Source: Asterias amurensis | Lineage: Eukaryota > Echinodermata > Asteroidea > Forcipulatida > Asteriidae | Direction: 5' to 3' | NCBI RefSeq assembly: GCF_032118995.1 | Contig: NC_092656.1 | Coordinates: forward strand, 12,396,761 to 12,460,760 | DNA: 64,000 nucleotides | In this document: one piece after another, positions 56,223 to 64,000 of the stretch | Position numbering within the stretch: the stretch's first letter is position 1 | How the letters are laid out: each line of letters starts with the position of its first letter | The notes under the pieces: generated by a model | Seen by the model: the letters and a program-made list of their open reading frames with translations, nothing else | Databases searched by the model: none | Told to the model about the DNA's origin: nothing | Position numbers and translations under genes: made by a program

Positions 56223-56825
56223 GTCATTCACGCATTTGTTACTTCTCGTCTTGACAACGGCAATGCTCTTCTCTACAGTCTTCCTAACAACCAGATTTCC
56301 CGACTTCAACGGCTCCAAAATACTGCTGCTCGCATTGTGACACTGTCTAGAAAATCCTGTTCTATCACCCCCATTCTGAAACAACTACACTGGCTCCCTA
56401 TCTCTCAACGAATCATCTTCAAGCTGATGCTCATTGTCCACAAAGCTCTAAATGGCAAGGCTCCCCACTATATTTCTGAACTGCTTCAAGTTTACACTCC
56501 ATCAAGGAATCTTCGATCAAGTTCCATGCTTCTCCTCATTGAACCCAAGTCTCGACACTCATGGAGTGACAGGTCTTTTTCTGTAGCCGCGCCACGCATC
56601 TGGAACTCTCTACCACTTAATCTTCGATCTTGTCTTTGTACCGCAAAATTCAAGTCTCTTCTCAAAACTTATCTTATGTCACAGGTTTTCAATGACTAAT
56701 TTTGTTGTGTCTGTTTTTCTTTGTGTTGTGTTTTTGTTTTGTTTTGTTGTGGTTTACTGCGCCTTGAACACCCAGCAGGGTGGATATGTGCGCATTACAA
56801 GTCTTATTATTATTATTATTATTAA
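56223..56825 (+). mobile_element. 3' end of a CR1/L2-like LINE (reverse transcriptase C-terminal remnant)
   Basis: An uninterrupted frame from 56223 to the stop at 56697-56699 encodes the family's typical reverse-transcriptase tail: TSRLDNGNALLYSLP, LHWLPISQRIIFKLMLIVHK, ALNGKAPHYI and RIWNSLPLNLR. A short 3' UTR ends GCGCATTACAAGTC followed by (TTA)n, as in 5'-truncated LINEs. No catalytic YADD region is present. A shorter relative lies at 62863. Confidence 0.85.
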
Positions 56826-57213
56826 ACATGTACATGTAGGGGTTGCTCAAACACAGTCAGACAGTACTCAAGTCCGTTTTAGGGCAGTTTTAATGCATTC
56901 GGGTTTAACGTGTGTCTGTGTTGAACCCAAATGAGTTAAATAGGTCCGCGAGGGTGGTTTAACGCTACTCCTAGAACTATTTCGTTTTTTTCCGGCTATC
57001 GTCTCCCTATTCTAGTTTTTCTCTCAACAGATGACCCATGGACCCCTGTGATATTGTGCTTTAATTGTTTGTGTGTCAATTACTATTTAGTTTTAATAGT
57101 CAATTACTAATACTATTTTTTAATTAAAGGTAAGTTCAATTCAAGTTGTCCAAACCGTCAAGTTTTTCCAACTGATGAGTTGTCTTTTAAAAGTTCAATT
57201 CAAGTTGTCCATT

Positions 57214-57950
57214 GGGTCATTCCATGTCAAATCAACCAGTGGTCCCCAGGTGACCCCCTCAGATTTTGATGAAACTTCATCAGAATGATTGGATGTGGCT
57301 CAAATGAACACATACAAAAAAGCTAAGTCATACTCCATGTCGTTTTCGAGATATGACCCATTGAAATTTGGTCAAGGCGGCCATTTTGTGCTCGCGCAAG
57401 ACGTGAAAAGTGATTTTTGTGTTATTTTTCGACTTTGAAAGCTCATAATTTAGTTATTGTACCAGGTAGAGAGCTCAAATTTGGTATACCATACTTCTTG
57501 CCAAAGTTCATGAATCTGCACTCAATTTAAATGTATCTCCTTTAATTTTCTAGTTATGGTCACCTAAAGTAGGCACTTTAATCAGCCGAAATTGTTTTTT
57601 GTGATAATTGGGGTCACCCTGTGCCCACATGAGAGGTCAAATGAATCCTATATGCTCTAGGTATTATCTATGGGTGCATGTCTTTACCCACAAGCAATTA
57701 TAAGTTCACCAATGCATTAATTTAGAAATAACATGGGCCCAAAGTTGATCCAGCCAGAAAAAGGTCAAAAAGACCCCGCCCGTCTTGACCCCGGTTGACC
57801 CCGCGATCAATTGAAACTGAAATTGATACCAGTTAAACATATTATATCTACCATGATATCTATCATGGTGTATTTTTGGCACATAAATTTATTGTAATAT
57901 CATACTGTATAACTTTTCTGAAAACTGGTGGATTTGACACGGAATGACCC
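57214..57950. mobile_element. 737-bp non-autonomous DNA transposon with CATT target duplication
   Basis: Inverted termini GGGTCATTCCATGTCAAATC and GATTTGACACGGAATGACCC are flanked by CATT at 57210-57213 and 57951-57954. The interior is non-coding. The surrounding DNA (57125-57209) contains degenerate GTTGTCC / ACTGATGAGTTGTC repeats similar to the ends of the COX5A-intron foldback. Confidence 0.8.
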
Positions 57951-58122
57951 CATTGACCATTGTCTGACCATGACAACTGAACTCGGTACCAACATTTAGT
58001 GACATTACAATACATGACTATGGATATGGATGGGCGTTTTATAAGGCTTTATTTAGCCTTCATTATGCAGAGCCCGAATCTACAGGTAAACAGGTAAATG
58101 ACATAGGCCCGGCTCCTAGAAC

Positions 58123-58267
58123 GGATAACTTTCCGTATGTATGGCGCCACCACTTTTTTACTCATTTTTACAAAAAGGGATATATCAGTCAGGTAAATTA
58201 GATACTATATTATTTTATTTTAAATGAAAACATGGAAAAAGTGGTGGCGCCATACGGAAACTTTTCC
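58123..58267. mobile_element. hAT-like mini-MITE, second copy, with 8-bp target duplication
   Basis: Same element as 41840 (GGATAACTTTCCGTATG to CGCCATACGGAAACTTTTCC), 13 bp longer through small internal duplications. It is flanked by identical CCTAGAAC at 58115-58122 and 58268-58275. Confidence 0.9.
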
Positions 58268-58411
58268 CCTAGAACATGTAGAACTACTTCGGTTTCATCG
58301 TCTCCGTTACGGGAGACGATAGCCGGACAAAACCGAAATAGTTCTAGGAGTAGGCACTGTACAGCTGCATGGTGTATCTGCTTGGCACTGGCACGCTTCT
58401 CATTCATAAGT

Positions 58412-58612
58412 AGGGAGCGTCTCAAAAGTCGGAACGGTAGGAACGTTCTTTTTGGATCGCAAGAGTATCCCCGCCGCTTTTGTCTGTTCCACAGGACCGG
58501 TCTTTTGGAACGCTCCGCGTATACTTTGTCATGATGTTGCGATCCTGCGGGCATATGCCTGCAGGAACGTTCTTTTGCGCTAGGAACGTGCCCGACTTTT
58601 GAGACGCTCCCT
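58412..58612. mobile_element. Palindromic MITE with AGGGAGCGTCTC ends
   Basis: AGGGAGCGTCTCAAAAGTCG is mirrored exactly by CGACTTTTGAGACGCTCCCT. GGAACGTTCTTTT occurs near both arms. No convincing target duplication was found. Confidence 0.8.
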
Positions 58613-59314
58613 TATAATAAAGCCTAGCTATGCCTAATTAATATACCCATTAAACCGCAAGTAGTAAGTAGTAAGTAGCCTAGGTATACACACAATGGTA
58701 TAGGTTGGTAGTTATCCATTTAATTATTTTTTCTTTCTTACTTTTGCAAAGGGTTTGGTATTTACTTTTATTCTAACCATCACGATTGATAAAAACATTA
58801 CGATCGATATGAAGAACATTCACCCATCCTTCCATGACATTACCGATATGAATTTATATTTTGTTTATGAATCATTTGAAACAACACTTACCCAACATTA
58901 TTTTTGTTTAGAGGGTGTTGAGGACTTCTTGTTGTTTTGCAGGTAGTTATAAAAACTGAGTTAACACTTGAGGGGGCTGTTCATATTTCATCTGCTCGTT
59001 CCCGCTTTGGAACTGCAAGTTAGTGCCCCATGGATTATATAAATCAAAATTAAAGTAATCGGAATTTCTGAACCTCTAAAGATTGCATAATTATTTGAAT
59101 CTGAAAAAGACAGGGATTTCCAAAGACAGCCTGAACTTTCCTCAGATAAATAATTGTTGCTCCATGATTTTACAACTTCAGTGACAGATTTGAACTGTTG
59201 AGGGCGCTATACGTTGTTTTGAAATCTTTCCACACCACGTTTTTGCCAATTTACATCGCGCGAAACGATGTCACGGATGAAGTTCTTTGCAGTCTTTATT
59301 AATTGTAAATAAAC

Positions 59315-62300
59315 ATGCCGAAACTAAACTTCTCAAAGTTAAAAAGTTCCCAAAACGGTGCTGATTCTGGAAGTTCATCTGGTAAAAAACAAGTGTCACT
59401 TTCTCGATTCTTCTCGCCTGCGAAACCTCAGCAACAAAACGTAGCCACTACTGATGATGCCGCGGCAGCTTCGTCGAGAAGAGCCAGTGGTGGTGGGCGT
59501 GGCACGGGCCCGACGGTGGGGCCGGATGACAGCGGTCGCAGAAAAGAAGCAGAGAGGAGTGGACCTCTTGAGGTGATCATTATTAAACCTGTAATAATTG
59601 TAAAATATGTATTTCGATATTTGGGAATGATACAGCGTTCAACTGACAGTAAGTAGCGACACTGTTCTTTTCTTTAATTTAATATTATAAGCCTAGACCC
59701 AGTGACTGGGGTGCTGTACTCCTTTTAAACAATTTTTGACTTCATCTGTCGTACTAGCGCCCCAGGGAACGGCACAGAATTTTAACAAATACCCTGTTTT
59801 TCGCGACACCCAGCCACAAAAAATGCCTCAAAATGACAAAAAGACCAAACAAACTAGCTCAAAAATCGCCTACTCTATTCTCGATACGTCTAGGATGTAA
59901 CATCAGGCATTTAATTGTATCCGATAATGTCAACATTTCAAAAAAGGAATCTCTGATAATGTCAAAATTTCGAAAAAAGGAATCTAGCGCCCCAGGGCCC
60001 AGTCACTGACACTGGGTCTAATAAAACCGGATGATTACAAAGATGTAGCTGTAGGGAATGTTTTCCTCATCCGACTGTCACTCATTCACTCATAATAATG
60101 TGAACAGCAAAAGTAGTATCTCAATCAAGAGAGTCAAAGTTGTTATTTTATTTATTTCAGAGTAAATGTCATGAATGAACTGTAGACTGACACACTGACC
60201 CTCTGTGAATGCATTTTTAAATCATTTTTAATGGTGAAAGACTTCTCTTGAAATGTTATTCCATGAATGCATTTTTAAATCATTTTTGAGTGAAAAAGTT
60301 ATGTGAAATATACTCGGATAATTTTGTTAATGCATTCCATTCTTGTTCTTATCATTCAATTTTCAAGAAGGAAACAAAGCTAACTAATTGAAAACATTTC
60401 TTGTCATATGTAGGTGAACGTAAATTCCCCCTTCAGGAAACGTCTCATCTCACCGGGGGAAACCGGAAAAGAAAGTTCCAAGAGACAGAAAATTCAAGAT
60501 GGTAAGTTTAAAAAAAAAGAGAAAAAAGACACACAAGATTACTATGGTCAGGTGGTTAGTCTGCAGGACTTGCAACTACAAGGTTCTAGGTCTGTAGGTC
60601 AGAAGCCGGCCAAATAAATACCATCATCTTCCTATACTGTGCAGAAACCTCCTCTGGAGTATACTCGCACAATAGCTGGAGTTGCATCCCCTTTTACATG
60701 TAATGCCATTGGACACTTTCGGAACAGAAAAAAAAAAATCACAGATTTACAAATAACCTTCAGGGTTTACTAAAGGTAATGGTGAAAGACTTCTCTTGAA
60801 ATGTTATTCCATGAAATGCTTTACTTTTGAGAAAACAGTAAAACAATTATCAATTCTTGATATCGAGAAATATGGATTTATTTTAAACACGTATGTGATG
60901 ACATGGCGAAACGTGCGTAAACAAGGGTGGGTTTTCGCGTTACTTTCTCCCCCTCCGATGACCGATTGAGCCTAAATTTTCACAGGTTTGTTATTTTATG
61001 TTTTTGATACACGAAGTATGGGCCTTTGGGAAAATACTGTTTACCGAAAGTGTCCAATGGCTTTAAGGTGATCCCCTTCCTTAGGTTGTACCGTAAACTT
61101 AGGTGTGATCCATGGCTACAACGGCAGTTGCAGGTTGAATGGGCTTCTAACTGGCACCCCGAACAAAGATATTGACAAAATAGGGAGATATAGCCAACTC
61201 CAGGGCTGGATATGTAGTTCAGTTGGTAGGAGCGCCGGTATGTGATCTGGAGGTCATTCAAATCCCACTGATAATGTCTGTAATAGGCCTATTTATTTTT
61301 GTTTATCCTCAAATCAGTTTATAATTTTAGAAACTTTTTTTCACCAGAATCATCATGTCATCTATCTAGTGATACACTTAAACATCTCAAGCACTTCCAG
61401 TCACCAGTGCACGCTCCAACTTCCACCACCAAGGTGTCATCGAAGAAGACAACTGAGAAAAGTAGTGGGGCTAGCAAAAAAACTCTGTCACATACAGCCC
61501 CAAGCCCTACCTCAGAACGGAAAAAGAGAAGTCGGCACAACTCTGACCGAAAAACCACAAGGCCTCCACCAAAACGAAGTTCTTCAAAAGGTTACGACAA
61601 GCATGATGATGAAGAAGAGTTCGAAACTGAAAGTATTCCTTCATCGTCAAAATCTAGCCGCAGCAGCACAACTAAGAAAACGACAAAGGTTCGACCGTTT
61701 CAGAAGGAGAAGTTTCAATCCAAACCGGACAAACAGAATGCATCTAGCTCTGGGAGAGCTGAAGGCTCGTCCAAGTTGTCCTCAACCAGACCGGTCAGTG
61801 TGAAATACACACCACTGGAGCTGCAGTTTATTGAGATTAAGAGGCAGCACCCAGACACACTGCTCTTTGTGGAGTGTGGGTACCGGTACAGATTTTTTGG
61901 TGAAGATGCTGAGGTAAGTTATACATGCGCGGAAAACTCATGATTATGCTGCGCGCAAAACACGACTAATAATCCCCATCTCAATCTTTTGTCTTCCATT
62001 GAGTGTTGCTCCGGTAGGAGCTTAAATCAATTATCTAATCAAGATCAAGATGTATCTATACAGGCTGTTGATGGGGTTAGATGGGGATTAGCCTCTTTTA
62101 CACAAAAAAAGCGTTCTTCGAAAAGATACAGTTCAAAAAAATACTTTTTTATTATGATTAAGATACAGTTCAAAAAAATACTTTTTTATTTATGATTTAG
62201 GGCCAGTTGTCACATGAGGAAACTTTTACAGGCAACTTGGCGACAACCAACTGCAGTGCATGCTACAGGACAACTTTGGAAGCACTATGATTAATTGTTC

Positions 62301-63871
62301 AAACAATATCTTAGGATTCCCAAGAATAATATGTGAACATTTAAGTGCAGGCGTGGTATAACACGAAGCCCACGGAGGCCATGGCTTCTGTTGCCCCCGG
62401 TCTTGGCCTTGGTGCCCATACAAAAGTTTCCCATTGACTTTAAGGTTTTCATATGGAAATGCCCTTTGCAAAATGAAAACGACCTTGCCCTCTCAAAGAT
62501 GAAATTCCAGGCCTGCAAAGAAACGTTAATAAATTCTCTTCTTGGAGATTGCCTGGAACTGGGTTGCCTGTAAATTGCCTCTTGTGACATGACCCTAAGA
62601 ATCCAAGGCCCATGTCACACAAGGCAATTAGAGGCCTGATACTTCACGGAGGCCTGATATTTCACATTGCCTTGGTGCCCTTGAAATGCTCCAGTAGAAA
62701 TTTACAAATTTCCTCATCTAGGGTGCCCTTTGCCAAAGAGAAAATGCCTCGGTGTCCTTGCCCTTTCAAAAACGAAGCAATTAAAATATGCAACCAGAGG
62801 CAATCTCCAAGAAGAAAGGTCATTCACATTTGAGTACCCCTCTCTCATCACTCCTGGGGAAATCGCTCTTTCTCTCGGTCTGGTCCTTCCCTATGGAACT
62901 CACTCCCCATCAAACTCAGACAGGAAACTTCCTTCAACACTTTCAAGAACCAACTGAAGACCCACCTCTTCACACAAGCTGCTTCTCTTTCTGTTTATTT
63001 TGTTGAATTAGTTCCTCCAGTTGTTAGCTTTGTTAGGGTTCCTGCGCCAGGAGTGTAACCTGTGACAGACATGGCGCATTACAAGTTACCTTTATTATGA
63101 TTGTAATGTTCTTTTTTAGGGATTGTAAGACATTGTTTGCATGCACTGCAGTTGGTTTTCTCCAAGTTGCCTGTAAAAGTTGCCTAGTGTGACAAGACCC
63201 TATAGCTTCAGGGGTTATGAGTAATGTGGAAATACCATTGTTTGAATGTATCTCAGACATAGAGTTATATATAAGAACTAGAGGGCGCACTGGCCTATAT
63301 ATGCGCTCCAGCATGCGCGCAGGCGGCCATTTTCTAAGTTGACAAAACTGGCATCTCACAGCGTGTGTTTGTGCGGCCATTTTGTAAGTTGAACAAACAG
63401 CATCGCGTGAGCGTTCAATAAAAAAAAACTCAAACGTGTATTTCATATTCAACGCGCGTGCAGAATGACGCGCTTGTCATCTTGCGGTCCCGTGGCGTTT
63501 GTGCACGAAGCATCACTCGTCCGCCCTCTAGTTCTTATATATAGCTCTATGATTTTAGACAATCACGGATCCCAACTCTCACCTTTTGTTTTTACTCTTT
63601 CACACGTTGAACTCAATATTTGTACACTGTTTCAAGATTGCTGCCAAAGAGCTGAACATCTTCTGCCATCTGGACCATAACTTCATGGTAGCAAGCATCC
63701 CTGTGTACCGTCTCTTTGTCCACACCCGACGGCTGGTTTCTAAAGGTCACAAAGTGGGTGTGGTCAAGCAGACGGAGACCGCAGCGCTGAAGGCTGCCGG
63801 GGAGAATAAGGGCGCGCCCTTTGAAAGGAAACTAACTGCGCTGTATACAAAGTCTACGCTGATTGGGGAAG
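59315..63871 (+). CDS. MSH3: DNA mismatch repair protein MSH3, first four coding exons (gene continues beyond window)
   Basis: Exons 59315-59572, 60414-60501, 61348-61913 and 63637-63871 join in phase to 382 complete codons. The N-terminus has a PCNA-interacting PIP box, QVSLSRFF (26-33). A long Lys/Ser-rich disordered region with basic nuclear-localisation-like clusters follows. The mismatch-binding MutS domain I starts at about 268 ([22 protein letters not shown]) and continues [24 protein letters not shown] and [13 protein letters not shown]. This matches MSH3, not MSH6. With MSH2 it forms MutS-beta, which recognises insertion-deletion loops. Human MSH3 has 1137 residues, so about two thirds lies off the right edge. 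The exon 1 donor (GAG/GTGATC) is weak. Exon 4 ends at G/ATATCCTTT, a U12-type AT-AC donor. Introns carry MITEs, a LINE fragment and a SINE-like piece. Confidence 0.95.
59694..60020. mobile_element. Palindromic-ended MITE in MSH3 intron 1
   Basis: TAGACCCAGTGACTGGGG at the left mirrors CCCAGTCACTGACACTGGGT plus CTA at the right. GCGCCCCAGGG occurs near both ends. Confidence 0.6.
60701..61066. mobile_element. TTAA-type MITE, family B copy 4
   Basis: TAATGCCATTGGACACTTTC to GAAAGTGTCCAATGGCTTTA plus A. The interior matches family B in inverted orientation. It lies in MSH3 intron 2. Confidence 0.85.
61203..61265 (+). repeat. tRNA-like SINE fragment
   Basis: GTAGTTCAGTTGGTAGGAGC (A-box like) and GGTCATTCAAATCCC (B-box like) are spaced as in a tRNA, but stems do not pair. 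It lies in MSH3 intron 2, just before exon 3. Confidence 0.5.
62200..63200. mobile_element. 1-kb composite TIR element in MSH3 intron 3
   Basis: GGGCCAGTTGTCACATGAGG and CTTTTACAGGCAACTTGG at the left are mirrored by CCAAGTTGCCTGTAAAAG and CTAGTGTGACAAGACCC at the right. Internal copies of the same end (about 62555-62640) and LINE-derived sequence indicate nested insertions. The ends are related to those of the MITE at 23331. Confidence 0.6.
62863..63100 (+). mobile_element. Short LINE 3' fragment
   Basis: A frame reading [20 protein letters not shown] then [14 protein letters not shown] is the extreme C-terminus of a CR1/L2-like reverse transcriptase. The 3' end CGCATTACAAGTTACC resembles that of the LINE at 56223. 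Confidence 0.75.
63258..63551. mobile_element. MITE with 30-bp terminal inverted repeats in MSH3 intron 3
   Basis: CATAGAGTTATATATAAGAA with CTAGAGGGCG at the left mirrors CGCCCTCTAG with TTCTTATATATAGCTCTATG at the right. GCGGCCATTTT occurs twice inside. It ends 85 bp before MSH3 exon 4. Confidence 0.8.
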
Positions 63872-63880
63872 ATATCCTTT
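63872..63880 (+). other. MSH3: U12-type AT-AC 5' splice site in MSH3
   Basis: ATATCCTTT directly follows the coding G at 63871 and matches the minor-spliceosome AT-AC donor consensus (/ATATCCTTY) exactly. No GT donor near this point keeps the conserved ...TLIGED reading. Mouse Rep-3, the MSH3 orthologue, was among the first genes in which AT-AC introns were described. The 3' end of the intron is outside the window. Confidence 0.85.
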
Positions 63881-64000
63881 GACGCAAAGAAACTTGAACA
63901 ATTTTGGCTGTAGTCTGTTCCTTGTGTTCAATTTAGTTTTATAACAATAATGCATTGTCGTAAAAAGCAAGTTTATTCAAGTCGATGCATTTTGTGGAAG

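Larger units (their letters stand above)
56965..58353. mobile_element. Possible TIR element of 1.39 kb enclosing two nested transposons
   Basis: CTACTCCTAGAACTATTTCG at 56965 is mirrored by CGAAATAGTTCTAGGAGTAG ending at 58353. TCCGGCTATCGTCTCCC is mirrored by GGGAGACGATAGCCGGA. The right end is itself a hairpin (about 58276-58345), so the two ends could instead be independent copies of a small palindrome. Confidence 0.55.
56116..59314. other. Interval between divergent CIAO2A and MSH3, mostly mobile DNA
   Basis: About two thirds of the 3.2 kb belongs to the elements at 56223, 56965, 57214, 58123 and 58412. The 700 bp before MSH3 (58613-59314) is the only stretch free of recognised repeats, so the MSH3 promoter probably lies there. 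The CIAO2A promoter would be within about 100 bp of its ATG or inside LINE-derived DNA. Confidence 0.5.

Noticed and set aside
56181..56384. Minus-strand open frame upstream of CIAO2A
   Set aside because: It is the antisense shadow of the LINE reverse-transcriptase remnant.

Overview
The window is nuclear DNA from an animal. Genes are intron-rich with standard GT-AG junctions, and most of the sequence is intron or intergenic DNA packed with short non-autonomous DNA transposons. The proteins are closest to deuterostome orthologues. The gene content, the abundance of TTAA-flanked MITEs and the AT-rich TACATGTA tracts suggest an echinoderm, most likely a sea star. That placement is an inference, because no species marker is present.

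Layout from left to right. (1) 1-2061 (minus, runs off the left edge) and 8153-9964 (plus) are two intronless immunoglobulin-superfamily receptors arranged head to head about 6.1 kb apart. Both have a signal peptide, three Ig domains, a Thr-rich stalk, one membrane helix and a Tyr-rich tail. The plus-strand gene ends in ITIM-like motifs. The minus-strand gene carries a tandem YYE repeat array with many YxxP motifs. (2) 9965-18936 has no recognised gene, only MITEs and a 21-bp tandem repeat. (3) 18937-40676 (minus) is an ARIH1-type RBR E3 ubiquitin ligase in 14 coding exons encoding 507 residues. (4) 41470-46934 (plus) is COX5A in three coding exons, starting about 0.8 kb from the ARIH1 start codon on the opposite strand. 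Its first intron holds a foldback element of about 3.7 kb. (5) 52222-56115 (minus) is CIAO2A (FAM96A) in five coding exons, convergent with COX5A. (6) 56116-59314 is a cluster of nested mobile elements, including a LINE 3' end. (7) 59315 to the right edge (plus) is the first four coding exons of MSH3, ending at a U12-type AT-AC 5' splice site.

The housekeeping genes serve separate pathways: ubiquitin ligation, respiration, cytosolic Fe-S assembly and mismatch repair. ARIH1, COX5A and CIAO2A all lie on human 15q22-q24, so their proximity here may be an old linkage. The most novel biology is the divergent receptor pair. It looks like an invertebrate paired-receptor locus that combines inhibitory-type motifs with a Cas-like YxxP docking array. 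The mobile-element record is also rich: hAT-like mini-MITEs with exact 8-bp target duplications, foldbacks with tandemly repeated ends, and a transposon whose target duplication copied a splice donor.
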